Origin: Dipteris shenzhenensis | Lineage: Eukaryota; Polypodiophyta; Polypodiopsida; Gleicheniales | Reading direction: 5' to 3' (one strand) | NCBI GenBank assembly: GCA_047967505.1 | Contig: CM106538.1 | DNA: 64,000 bases | Part shown: piece after piece, positions 33,615 to 44,727 of the stretch | How positions within the stretch are numbered: the first letter of the stretch is position 1 | Layout of the letters: the number at the start of each line of letters is the position of its first letter | The notes under the pieces: generated by a model | Databases searched by the model: none | What the model was told of the DNA's origin: nothing | What the model saw: the letters and a program-made list of their open reading frames with translations, nothing else | Position numbers and translations under genes: made by a program

Positions 33615-35838
33615 GGTGCAAGAAATGTACTCAAAAAATGTCCTGAAAATCTCTGTATGAATCAACTGCAAATACACTGAAGATGCCAAGTGAATACTCT
33701 GTACCGTTGGTGAAGATAGAACTGTAGTATATAAAATCTGTTCTATGTTACAAGGCTTGTGGCAATGATGCCGGGAATAGCCAAGAGGCTTTACAAGGCT
33801 GAAATGATGTGCACGATGCCGTGAGATAGCCAAATAGGCTTTACAATGGTGGCATGTGTGTGTGAAATCAAGTGCTATCTGCCCATTGAATTAATCTACA
33901 ATGCCTCTGAACTCTGAAGTCTGCTCACTGAACTGATGAACGTAAGGTTTCAGGTAATGTAATGATGTGAAATTGGATGTGAGCATATGGACTGACTCCG
34001 AGTAGGTACTAGTCGGGAATTTTGGGCATGGCTTAGATTGGCAACTTGGGGAAATTCAAAGTGTCCCCTCTATGGCAATCTAGTCTACTCTGATCTAGAT
34101 CTAAACCAACCGTCGATCGATGAAAGAACAGCAAATAATTCCTTTTCTTTTGTTCTTTTTAAGTGCTGGGTCAGATGCGTCGATGGAGAGGCAAATGTGC
34201 GTGAAGGAAGTGGTTTTGTCAGTGAGGCTCAAATGTGAGTGTAACTTTTGCCGAAATGTGCACATGATGTAACTAGCATGTAGAGCACGAAAAAACGAGC
34301 GACTTTCCTTTTTGGAGCACCCTCAAATTCTTCCTGGATCAAGAGATATAACTTGATCTAGGTGGAGGGGCAAAAGGAGTGCAAATGGTGCTCAATGATG
34401 ATGTGTCACTGTGAGTCACATGCAGTGATGATGTGGCACTGTGCCTAGCAAGAGGTGTGCCAGTGAAGCTCTATGCTGAGGTGGCAGGACTGTGCACATG
34501 CAGTGTGTGCACAGTGTGCTTGGCAAGGGATTGTGCCTGCAGAGGGTCTTAGTGCTGACTGGACTGCTGAGGTGGCACAGATGATGTCAGCAAGGTGACA
34601 TGGCAATGCTGACGTGGCACTGATGATGTGTCCTTGATGACGTGACACAGGTGACGTGGCTAATGATGTGTCACTGATGATGTGGCAAGTGATATGGCTG
34701 ATGACATGTCACTGATGATGTGGCAAGTGATGTGGTAGGATGACATGGTAGGTGATGTGGTAGGATGATGTGGTAGGATGATGTGGCTTGCTTACGTGGT
34801 GCTAATGATGTGGCAGATAGGATTGCCACGTGGCAAATTTTGAGACGCTTATCTGCCATGTGGCAGATAAGATGACGTGGTGCACGGGCCACGTGTCACT
34901 TTCTGGGAAGCCAGAATCTACCAAGATTCGGACGAAATCTTTCGGATTCCGTCGTCTTCTCCGTCGATGGAGCTTTGGAGTCGCACACTATGGAGCCTTG
35001 GCGTTGAGGCTAGTAAGAGCTATTCGCTGGCTACAGAAGTAGGAGGCAGCCATTGGCAAAGGGCTCGTTGGCGTTGCTGTTCTCGAGAGGCCGTCGGGCA
35101 TACGCTGGTGGCTGCACGTTTGGAGAGGTGGCCGATCATCGAAGATGGCACAGGAGCTACAGAGCTGTCCATTGCTCGTTGTAGAGGGGCGCTTCGTTGG
35201 AGAGGCCGTATGGCTTGGAGGACTATAGAGCCGCGGATGCAGCAGCCTAGCTGTGTGGAGGAGTTACGTCAGGGAAGGCACGTCGGTACTGTAGTTGTAG
35301 ATGGAGCTGTAGGCTCGCATACGCAGATCTTTCGCGGCCTGCAGCTCTTGATCGTGGCCGTGGATGACTACCAACTCGTTTCTGTTGTGTGAACCAGCAA
35401 TGAGGCCAGCATTGGCCTCCATTGGCATCTCATTGCGGCTCTAAACTTTAGTCTCCTTGAGCCATGGAGCTCCTGTTGATCTGTGAAGCTATCCGCTATC
35501 TATGGTGGGCGTTGCTCGTAGATGATGTCGTTTGAGTAGATGGAGGCAGATTTCATCAAGCTTCAGTAATTCGTTAGAGAGATTTCCACGAGCAGCTCTC
35601 TCAAGTTGAAATGGATTCTCTCAAAACCTCTCATGGAGCAAAATCTCTCTCTTCCTCTCAAGCAAGAAGAAGACACTCACTTTCTTTCTCACAAAACCTT
35701 TGAAGACCTCTCAATCAATGGAAGTCTCTCTCTCTCACATGGACGGAACTTTCTCACAATAAAGCAGAAGTTCTCTCAACGGAAGAGAACACTTGATCTC
35801 ACACTCTCAAGAATCACAATGCCTCAGCGGAAGGCAAG
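33615..35838 (-). other. Unusually long (2.2 kb) untranslated leader of copia-2
   Basis: Between the primer-binding site and the gag start lie 2.2 kb without copia protein homology. Plus-strand frames here (for example 34877-35392) show no domain. The leader contains a ctctctcaa-rich part (35570-35820) and the ACGTGG-rich minisatellite listed separately. Confidence 0.7.
34380..34905. repeat. Degenerate minisatellite of tgatgtggca / tgacgtggc units
   Basis: About 35 to 40 tandem and near-tandem copies of a 10- to 12-bp unit (gatgatgtggca with variants tgacgtggc and acgtgg). Several copies, such as tgccacgtggcaa near 34823 and ggccacgtgtcac near 34889, match the ACGT core bound by plant bZIP factors (ABRE/G-box type). 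This is a sequence match only. Confidence 0.85.
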
Positions 35839-35853
35839 GAAGCTCTGATACCA
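35839..35853 (-). promoter_or_regulatory. Primer-binding site of copia-2
   Basis: On the minus strand catggtatcagagct directly follows the 5' LTR and matches the plant initiator tRNA-Met primer site. Confidence 0.9.
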
Positions 35854-36110
35854 TGACAAAATATGAAGAGGGGAGAGGAGAAGAGTGGAGATGAGGAAAG
35901 AGGGCACAGCTAGAGAGCACACCACAAATGACTAACTGTACACTAGATTTAGTTGAAAAAATAGAATATATACAAACCCTTTTAGGGTTAGGGTTAGGGG
36001 ATCTAACCCTTTCGTTTATAGCACTCTATAAGGTTAGTGCTATGCACATATGATCACGTGATGGTGCTATGCACACATGATCACATGATGTTGAGCGTGA
36101 ACTCTCAACA
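35854..36110 (-). repeat. 5' LTR of copia-2
   Basis: 257 bp, differing from the reassembled 3' LTR at two visible positions. It contains the uninterrupted GAATATATAC target of the nested MULE-like element and the same telomere-like tract (about 35980-35999). Confidence 0.96.
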
Positions 36111-36154
36111 CTGTGTGCATAAACTTAGTATACTCATGATGATTGTAGAATAAG

Positions 36155-36184
36155 CATTAGGGGAGAATTGGGGTCTCAAAAGGG
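36155..36184 (+). repeat. Left terminal inverted repeat of copy A
   Basis: It starts cattaggggagaattgg and ends tctcaaaaggg; it is identical to the reverse complement of 50509-50538. Confidence 0.9.
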
Positions 36185-36642
36185 CCTCATAAGGAATGGA
36201 TTAGTTCTAATGAAAGGGCCAAGGTAGGTCCCAAAAAGTCCTAACCCCCCCTCACCTAGGTGGGTTAAGCCCACAAGTTACCCCACCTCTTACACCTCTT
36301 ACACAACTCTTTTAGTCCTAGGTGGGAACCAAAAAATTCAAAATTCAAAAATTTGAATTTTGAATTCCCTCCCTCCATGCTTGCTCCTCTTGCCCTCCCC
36401 CTCCCTCCTCCTCCACTGTTTCTCCTCCTCCCCCCTCCCTCCTGCTCCTCCCTCCTCCCTCCTTCCTCCTCCATGCCTACTCCTCCTCACCCTCCACACC
36501 TGCTGGTCTGCCCCCCTTTCCTCCTCTTCAACTACTGGTCCTCCCTCCCCCATCCCTCCTCCTCCTTGCCCTCCCTCTTCCTGCGTGCTACTCCTTCAAG
36601 CCTGCATCTCCACACCTTCTCCTTCTCTACACTCCTTTAGTC
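36185..36642 (+). other. Leader of copy A transposase gene, CT-rich
   Basis: From about 36360 to 36640 the plus strand is strongly pyrimidine-rich (ctcctcctcc type), directly before the ATG at 36643. Open frames in it are compositional. It probably acts as promoter or 5' UTR. Confidence 0.5.
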
Positions 36643-39532
36643 ATGGCACCATTCGAGGACATCTCCAACAAGTACGAGGTTCACTTAGAGTTGGAAGCTG
36701 AATGTGCAAGCACACATAGTCTAGGATTGAGGGGAGCTTCCAAAATCCACAGTCTTCGTTCACAAGGAAAGAAGCATCTCGACCTTTGGGTAGAAGGATC
36801 CTTGTATCCTTTAGATCTTGCCAACCAAAAGAGCTCTCCTTTCCATACAATGTGTGATCTAGTTCGGTTTATTGGAAATGGACATGCGGGGTTGCTTGCT
36901 TATTGTAATCGGTTAAACAATGCTCAGTCAATGGCTATGCAAGCAAGCGACATGCGCAGAGCCCAAGTAGAGATGCTAGCACATTTAGGAAATAGCACCA
37001 TTATTGCAATGCATAACTCTATGCAGGATCTTCAAAGGGAGAACCAAGATCTTTATGATAACGCCAAAGCATTGGACTTGGAGTGAAATGCATTGGACTT
37101 GGAGCGACATAAATTAGAAGAGTCACTCTATAAGCTAGCTGAGTCCAAAAAAGGCTTGGAAAGATCTATATACAATCAAGTACAACGAGCCGTAGAGAAG
37201 GAACAAGAGAAGGTAGAAGAACAAGTGCAAAAGATGAAAGAAACACCTTTGGGATTGAAGAAGAGGAAAAGAAGGTACTTACATACCATGGATGCATTGG
37301 CACCCACTAGTGGTGCTAGAAAGAGGAGAGTCCAGGCTACAAGGTTGGTTATCAAATGTTCCAATGAAATTACACTCTTTTGTGCTACACTGTTTGTGGC
37401 TAAGTTTTTATTGTGTTCTATAGAAACTTCATGGAAGATGTGATGGGAAGAATGGACGAGGATGATATTGACTGTTCATATGCTCTAGCTAGTTTATTGA
37501 AGTCAAGCGATGTCATTGGGATACTAAGGGACCCAAGACACAAGCGCCTATGTGTGCAAGTTACTGAGGAGGTGATGAAGGACTTCAAGGATATTGTGGA
37601 TGCAAAGGAGATGCTTGCAGCTTGTGATACTGCCGGTGTAAGTCGTGAAGCTTACACATCTCCTTTCAAAATTTTCAAGTCTGCTATTTTGGAAAAGTAT
37701 AAGAAGTCTATAGGGCCCTTACCCATACCTTGGTCAGTGAGATGTGCACCGTGAGAAACAAACCAATGTGCAAGAGAAATGCTTGGAGGGTACCATTGCA
37801 TAAGGGGCACAATGACTTAGAAGAGTAAAAAGAAATCTGGCTTGCAAACCTTTGAGATGAATGCTTTCAACAATGTCTACTTAGATGTTGAGAAATTGCA
37901 ACAAGCAATGGTCAAATTCTATGGCATGAGAGAAGATGGTAAGAGGAAATACATTATAGCATTGCACTTTACTTAGTTCATTTTCTATATCATGTTTATC
38001 CTAACGATTTTTCTCTTTTGTTGTACAAATTGCAATGGAAAGCTCATATTTGTCATCAAAATGGATGAAGCTCCATTGGTGAAAGAACACAAGTTAGAGA
38101 GAGTCAGCATCTGCATTATGAATAAAGCCTTAGCCTTTGTTCAACGGGATGAAGAAGTAGAGCAAGATTTCTCAATGCAATCAAAGAAAGATATATGGTG
38201 GCTTGCAGCATTTGAGCCTCCGAAAGAGTGCCATGAGACATTGAAGTGGGTTCTAGATAGAACAGGAATCCCATCGACCATCCGAAGACAAGAGGAAGGG
38301 CAAACATTGATAGTCGATGGCCATGGAACCTTTCAAGTTGAATGGCATCTTGCTGGTGATTTGAAAACCCTCAAGTGCTTGCATCGTTGTGATACAGGGG
38401 CAAATGCAATGAACACATGCCTTTATTGCGTGTGTTCGCAACGTAAGCAAAAGGCTGGCTTACAATGGGAGGATGGCATTCTATCTTGTAGCCAAATGCA
38501 AGCTCCGAATTGCGACAAGAAGGATCCAAAGTGGGATCCCATCTTGCCCATCCCACTTGAGAGAGTACACATATGTACTTTACACATAGAACTACGTGCA
38601 CTTGATAAGTTGTTGTATTTGCATCTTGTTTATGCTTGGAATTTAATTCTGCAAGAAGTATCCACACGGTGCATTGCAGAAGCTGAGAAGTTGTTGTCAG
38701 AGATGGGATTCCATGGAGGACATGTCAAACTTAAGGAGGATAAGAAAATGTCTAGGGCAACATAGAATCTTCCTACAAAAGTGTCCATGGGTGGAGGGAA
38801 GGCAAGGAGATTCCTATTGAACCACAATCCTAACAAAGACAAACATACATTGTCTCAAAGTAGTTTGGGTTGGGAATATTGGAAAGCATTGTGTGAATGC
38901 ACGACCAATAAGGCTTCTCATCCTCAAGTAGCAAGTTTGAGAGCTAAAGTATGGACAAAGGTAGATGCATTGATAAAATTGCTTTGCTAGGTTCAAATCG
39001 ATGAGATGTATTATGAAAGGTTCAGGATGGTTGTGAAAGAGTTTATGCAATTAATGGTGAAAGCATGGGGGGAGTCGCACATTATGCATTACATGGTAAT
39101 CTTGGCACCATCGTAATATTTAGCACTTGCTTTATAAACAGTTTTTGTTGCTGATTTGATTCTCATCATGTTTGTAGCATATTCTCTATGTACACGGACC
39201 ATGGTTTGTACAAAATTGGGGTCCTTTGTCAATTTGGAATACACAAGGCATGGAGAAGTCGCACTATAGAGCCAAGGCAGCCTACTTCAAGAACTCAAGG
39301 CATGGTGGTGGTGTCACTCACAGCAATGCATTGCATGAGACTAGGAAGGACTTTGAAATCTGAAAAGGCAAAGGCATCAGAACTTGCAAAAGTAGTTAAA
39401 ATTGTATTAAAGAATAGAAGGCATAATGCTTGGAAAGCATCCATAGGGAGTCAAGGAGTCACACGTTGGTTGCAAGCTAGAGTGAGAGAAGGGAGTAAAT
39501 GGGTCCAACCACCAACAGAAGCTATGGTGTAA
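36643..39532 (+). pseudogene. Putative transposase, copy A (multi-exon)
   Basis: The N-terminal exon has LWVEGSLYP...FIGNG and a long coiled coil (37020-37300). An intron fits at 37344-37423, and a second at about 37939-38030. Later blocks are CDTAGVSREAYTSPFK; FVIKMDEAPLVKEHK; MQSKKDIWWLAAFE; HLAGDLKTLK (38350); CLYC (38420); KDPKWDPILPIPLERVHICTLH (38524-38585); LLSEMGFHGGHV; MGGGKARRFL; and IWNTQGMEKSHYRAKAAYF (39225-39285). D of VIKMDE, D of GDLK and E of QGMEK are candidate catalytic acids of an RNase-H-fold DDE enzyme (inference). The order GDxK, CxxC, TLH, Q-G-x-E-K resembles, from memory, orphan transposase-like proteins of cnidarians and fungi. Stops at 37084, 37753, 38763 and 38987 disable it. 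Confidence 0.72.
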
Positions 39533-39636
39533 TTGTATACAAATATGAAATAAATATATTGGTTATTTTGACCACAATTTGTGTACTCTCTTTAATATCT
39601 TGCTTATTTTGACCACAATTTTTGTACTCACACGAC

Positions 39637-39857
39637 GTTGGGGAAAGTGGGGACATGGTGAAGGAGGGAGAGAGAAGGGAGGGGCATGGGGTGAGGCAAG
39701 GGGAGGGGTGGAGTGGTACAAGGGTGGGGGGAGGGGGGGATGGGGGTATGGGGGAGGGTGACGGGTGTGGGCGGGGCAAGTAGGGGGAGGGCAAGGGGGG
39801 GGGAGGGCAACGAGGGTGGGGGGAGTTGGAGGGGTTAGGGCGGGGGCAGGGGGCATG
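39637..39857. repeat. G-rich low-complexity tract
   Basis: About 220 bp of plus-strand runs of three to nine G (gtggggggaggggggg type) between the transposase and the H3-like gene. It has many G-runs spaced for quadruplex formation. The Pro-rich minus-strand frames are by-products. Confidence 0.9.
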
Positions 39858-39943
39858 ATGAAACCCTAAATGTAATTAAAAGGGATGTCAAAACATGATG
39901 GGCCCTTATAAAAAGTTAAGAAAACCCTAACTCTCATTATTCA

Positions 39944-40761
39944 ATGGCAAGAGTGAAGAACACTGCTAGACCCACTGAACGCCGCCTCCACCCTTCCTCC
40001 TCTAGCTCCACCACCTTCATGGCATCTGCACACACGAACCTATCCGAGTCCGATGGCGCCTCCCCCGACTCTCGGGAGCCCTCCCCCAAGTCCCGTGAGC
40101 CCACTCCCCAGCCCCAAGAGCATGAGCCTTCCCCTCAGCCTTCTCCCCAGCCTTCCCCTCAGCCTTCTCCCCAGCCTTAGCATGACCCTCAACCTTCCCC
40201 TCAGCCTTCCCCTTAGCCCTCAGCCTGACCCTCAGCCTTCCCCTCAGCCTTCCCCTCAACCTTCCCCTCGGCCTTCCTCTCCCGATCAAACAAAATGTGT
40301 TCAATAACCTCCCGGATATAGAGAGGCTTCCTGAGGGTCAACAGACTGCCAGGAAGAGCACCATCTTCCCTCTCCCGGAGATACAGCCCATGGTAGAGAT
40401 AACCCCTGTGCATATGAGAAGGGTAAAGCAAACTCCGAGGAAGCCCCATCCCAAAGAAGGCCAAAGCTCCAGACATCAGCGAGAGGAGGACTCGATCAGG
40501 CAAATGTAGAAGACCACCGACAACTTGATCCTACGTGCTCCCTCCCAACGTGTGGTACGGGAGATCACACAGGGATACAAGGATGACGTGTGCTTCAGCA
40601 CACGAGCTATGGAGGCGCTCCAAGAGGCTACAGAGTAAGTGACCACCGCTTTGTTCGAGGACGCCAACTTGTGTGCCATCCATGCAAAGTGCATCAAGGT
40701 CATGGACAAGGACATGGCTCTGGCGAAGCGGCTACGAAGTGACTCAAGTTTGAAGCCCTAG
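39944..40761 (+). pseudogene. Histone H3-like gene with long Pro-rich tail, inside copy A
   Basis: An ATG at 39944 opens MARVKNTARPTERR, echoing the H3 start MARTKQTARKS. A Ser/Pro region with a tandem SPQP repeat follows to about 40180, then several stops. The histone fold reads LILRAPSQRVVREITQGYKDD (40527-40590), TRAMEALQEATE (40604-40637), an in-frame TAA, then [14 protein letters not shown] (40650-40690) and [12 protein letters not shown]. These match H3 [42 protein letters not shown] and KDIQLARRIRGE. Loop 1 has the canonical H3 length. H3 forms the nucleosome core with H4. The gene is on the transposase strand, 400 bp downstream. Stops show it is not functional now. Confidence 0.85.
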
Positions 40762-40942
40762 ATTCTCTTGCAGCCCACTCTTAGGACTTAGACCACCCCC
40801 TGCCCTTGAAGGCACTATCTTGTATCTAAGGCCCAAGGGCCGATTTTTTAAAATAAAATATATCGACATTCTCTACACTATCGCATTGTTGTATATTTTG
40901 CATTTCAATGCTTGCAGTATATGATACATTTTAAGTTTTGAA

Positions 40943-41141
40943 TTCTGTCAAATCTTGAAGGAATTTCACCGTCGCGCAGAAGGGAAAAGTGTCCGGCACG
41001 TCGCTAGGACCCCAGAAAGCCCAAAACCCGCCACGGCATGAATTTGGGCATTCTGGACTTTTGGGCTTTCTAGGGTCCTGGTGACGTGCCGGACACTTTT
41101 CCCTTCGCGCGACGGTGAAATTCCTTCAAGATTTGACAGAA
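40943..41141. repeat. Foldback hairpin, two arms of about 85 bp
   Basis: The left arm starts ttctgtcaaatcttgaagg and the right arm is its near-perfect reverse complement ending at 41141, with about 25 bp of loop. The arms include a gtgtccggcacgtcg...ggaccccagaaagcccaaaa-type GC-rich part (written here in two pieces). It could be a MITE, the meeting point of two convergent transcription units, or a small-RNA precursor. No clear target duplication is seen. Confidence 0.9.
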
Positions 41142-41262
41142 ATGAACTCTTGATACCCAGAATTGGTGAAAATGATACTAAATTGGCTAGAAATTTATTA
41201 AATTAACATAATTAAAATGATGGAGAAAATATATCATCGACTTAAACAAAATACAATGGAAT

Positions 41263-42422
41263 TCATGACGAGCGATGATAACTTAAAACAAATAATAAAG
41301 ACATATAGTCATGTATCCATTGAAATATCCATTTAAATATATGTTTATATATACGAAAGGCCTCACAGCTATCTTTCTTCTTGGCTAGTTCGAGTACATC
41401 GAGAATAGGGGTCTTTGAATCCCCTAGTGGATTCCTAGATATAAATCTAGCCGCAATAGCACTAACATCCTCCTCTCCTGCTGCCAAAGACATAGCTGTT
41501 GCCATCAATGCCCTGCAATGAATGTTCGATCCAAAGGCATTGATAGCAGCCAGGCGGTGTACCAAAATGACTTTGTCATCATTCCAAGTAATGTTGGAGT
41601 ATCCGATAGCGCGCGACAATGCCTTGCACTTCAGCAGCTCTGAAGGACCTCGAGGAGAAAATTTGCAGTGAAAGACCACGATATGCTCTGCGACTTTGCC
41701 AAGGTAATGGGCCAAAGAATGATCTCGCCCAAATGTGCTGCAAACATTACCCCGTCGAGATGAGAATTCATCAGGCTCGAATGCATCCTGCAACAATTCA
41801 ACAAACATTAGAAGACCAACAAAACAAATTATACTGAAAGAACATCAAAATAAAAAATATTGTTCGAACTTACCACCATAGCATCGTTGGCTTCTATCCC
41901 TTCCTCATTTGCAATGTTGATGGAACTAGGTGCTGTGTGATGTTCCATTTGGGAGGTGGACGCTTTCTCTTGACCTGTGTTGGAGGTGGAAGCTTCTGCA
42001 TGAGAGGGTTGTGCATTGTATACGGACATGTCTGCATCCCTCATTGAAATGAGCGTCATCAAGAGAAAGTCTTCCATTGTCTGGTCTTCGGTACATAAAA
42101 CCCCAGGATCTTTGACACTTGTGTCAATATCGAACCCCGATAAGACTTCGAGTGCCTCATCCTCTCGTAGTCTAAAAAGATTCTCTATGTCATGGAGGAA
42201 TACGTACTCTCCTGCATCGATGATGAGGGGGGACAAGGACCATAATTCTGAGTCTGGGTCAACGGCCTCCGATGCAGATTCTTGCTCTACTGGGGGCTCT
42301 TGAAGTAGGCTCAATGCTTGAGTTGCTTCCATCTCCTCTGTTGGATCATCAAGACTCTCTTCCATGTAGATGTCCGAGTCTAGTCTAGGGACGACCAGAT
42401 CAATAGTTCTAATAGAGGAGGT
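41263..42422 (-). CDS. LRED-block orphan protein, 3' part (exon 1 end and exon 2), copy A
   Basis: This continues the frame that begins at 48294 and is interrupted by copia-3. If the inserted element and one copy of the duplicated GCTAG are removed, the frame runs through without a break. Exon 1 ends at 41874 (gtaagt donor); an 86-bp intron ends in gttgcag, and exon 2 runs 41787-41263. The whole protein would be about 504 residues. The middle has an acidic linker and EYVFLHDIENLFRLREDEAL; exon 2 is a compact, probably helical domain (SRAIGYSNITWNDDKVILVH, CRALMATAMSLAAGEEDV). No family is recognised. It is convergent with the transposase. The absence of stops suggests selection until recently. 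Confidence 0.65.
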
Positions 42423-42427
42423 GCTAG

Positions 42428-42780
42428 TGTGAAGAGAGTGGGAGAGAAGGAAGGAGTCTCACTTGCAGCTTTCTCACATACACAATGGGGGAATATACAC
42501 AAAGGTGGAGGATGAAAATAGTTTTCCTCTCCTTAGTTGTGAAAGCCAAAAGAACTCTAAGTACAAAAGAATAGGCGAACCCTTTATGTGGGTCTCAAAC
42601 CAAACTTAGCTAACTAAGGTGGCATACTAACTGAGCCACTAACTAGAGTACATAAAGATAGCTGTCATCCAGCTATTATTCATGGGCGGTGTACCAACTG
42701 CATCTGCAGCTAACAAGTCGATGACATAAATGCACAATGGTCACCCTGGCATATCATGAGTGGAGCTCGATATCTCAACA
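42428..42780 (-). repeat. 3' LTR of copia-3
   Basis: It starts tgtgaagagagtgggag and ends gatatctcaaca. Confidence 0.95.
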
Positions 42781-42793
42781 CTCCCCCTCGAGC

Positions 42794-44682
42794 TCAATCC
42801 CAATTCCTGCACATAGTGATAATGCACCTCAATGTGCTTTGTTCTAGCATGATAGACTGGGTTATTTGTATACTGCTCATGTTGTCACAATAAATGACAA
42901 CTGGCCCATCTATAGACTGATATATATCATAAAGTAGCTTATGCAACCAAGCTACCTCACATGCAGCCATTGTTGCACCCCTGTACTCAGCTTCTGTGCT
43001 CGACAAGGCAACTGTAGGCTGTTTCTTGCTACTCCAAGTGACTGCAGCACTCCCAAAAGAGAACATATATCCACTTGTAGATCGTGTATCAGAAATACTA
43101 CCAGCCCAATCAGCATCAATGTATCCATGCAACTGTATTCGAACCCCAATCTTATTAAATAGTCCATATTGCAATGTGGACTTCACATACCTCAGTATGC
43201 ATCTAGCCGCATCCAAATGTGGTTTCCTTAGAGCCTGGATAAACTAACTTACCAACCCAATAGCATAGCTCAAATCTGACCTGGTAATAGTCATATAAAT
43301 CAAACTTCCTACTATGCATCTGTACATAGTAGGGTCTTCCAGAAGCTCACCTACATCTGCACTCAACTTCACATTTTGCTCCAAAGGGACTGAAATAGGC
43401 TTACAGCCTGTCATCCCATATTTGGACAGCATATCCAATCCATACTGCCTCCAAAGGGAACCTCAATCCCCAAGAAGTAACGCAGCTCTCCCAAATCCTT
43501 CATCTCAAACTTCTACTTCAATAGCATTTTCACATGAAGGATATCTTCATCACTATCACCTGTGATGATTAAATCATCAACATAAATGACAAGCAGCATA
43601 ATGCCTTTCTCTGTTTTTCTCACATAAAGTGAGAAATCTGCCTTGGAAATCTGAAAGCCAATAGTGACAAGATAGTGTCCTATCTTGTCAGACCATGCTC
43701 TGGGTGCTTGCTTCAAGCCATACAAGGCTTTCTTCAACCTACAAACAAACTCAAGATGAACAGCATAAACATAACCTCGTGGCTGCTGCATATAGACCTC
43801 TTCTTGCAAATCACCATGCAAGAAAGCATTCTTTACATCCATCTAATGTAAAGACCATCCCTTTGATGCAGCCATAGCAATGACTGCTCTTACGGTTGCC
43901 ATCCTTGCAACCGGACTGAATGTTTCTTCATAATCAATGCCAAATGTTTGTGCATACCCCTTGATAACTAATCTTGCCTTGTATCTGTTCACAGAACCAT
44001 CTACATTGTGCTTCACCTTATAAACCCACTTGCAGCCAATTGCATTCTTGTCTTTAGGCAAAGGCACCAATTCTTATGTAGCATTTACTTCCAAGGCATC
44101 CATTTCTTCATCCATGGCTTTCTCCCATTTGTCTTTTCCCATGGCTTGCTCAAAAGAAGTGGATTCCAGTTCATGTATCACTTTGACCATAGAGGCATAG
44201 TGAATGGCTATAAATCCATCATATTTCAGCCTATCCAAAGGATACCTAGCTTTGGTAGACCTGCGCAAAATAGGCTCACTACTAGGTGCTCTCAAAACAT
44301 CCCTGGTCTTCCTTACTCCAGGTGTAACAACAAAAGGAATACCCAACTCATCATCAAGGCTCTGTTCTGAGCCATTGGATTCACCATCCACATAAGAGTG
44401 ACGTGCATTCCCATCAACCATGGGCTGATCTACTTTCTCTTTTCCTTTTCGTGATACTTGCATACCACTATCTGCATTGCTTTGAGGAGATCCTCCTGAT
44501 CTCAATCTGCCTGTCCAAGGCGAAGTATGTGAACCATTGCTAGAGAACACTACAGGTCCACTAATATTTTGTGATTGCTGCTGTGAATTCTGTGAAGCAT
44601 TACCATTTTGTGCATCTACATCATCAATCACATTTATTGGTTTATACCAGCTACTCATCTCATCAAAAACATATCTGCTCAC
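42794..44682 (-). pseudogene. copia-3 reverse transcriptase and RNase H
   Basis: The RT reads YKARLVIKGYAQTFGIDYEE (about 43975), [17 protein letters not shown] (43842), [14 protein letters not shown] and [15 protein letters not shown], followed by CKPISVPLEQNVKL and SLIYMTITRSDLSYAIG (43400-43250). RNase H has DADWAGSISDTRSTSGYMF, KKQPTVALSSTEAEY and VIYCDNMSSIQIT; its C terminus is lost after a frame change near 42800. Stops fall at 43843, 43515 and 43240. Confidence 0.9.
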
Positions 44683-44727
44683 TGTAAACTTACGAGTAGA
44701 AGGGTTATAGCATCTATACCCTTTCTA

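Larger units (their letters stand above)
27994..36110 (-). mobile_element. Complete Ty1/copia element (copia-2) with nested MULE-like insertion
   Basis: Direct repeats at 27994-29279 (interrupted by a 1.03-kb insertion) and 35854-36110 form LTRs of 257 bp beginning TG and ending CA. CTGTG flanks both sides (27989-27993 and 36111-36115) as target duplication. A primer-binding site complementary to initiator tRNA-Met lies at 35839-35853, and a purine tract (minus strand, about 29280-29290) abuts the other LTR. Gag and pol read on the minus strand. The LTRs differ at only two sites that I can see, so the insertion is recent. It lies 45 bp outside the left inverted repeat of the DNA element copy A. 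Confidence 0.96.

Noticed and set aside
34877-35392. 171-codon plus-strand frame
   Set aside because: Antisense in the copia-2 leader, no domain, compositional.
39522-39856. Pro-rich minus-strand frames
   Set aside because: They come from the G-rich low-complexity tract, not from a gene.
40330-40360. QQTARKST in the H3-like gene frame looked like a second H3 tail
   Set aside because: Eight residues only, in a region with stops; it may be a relic of a tail duplication but cannot be distinguished from chance.
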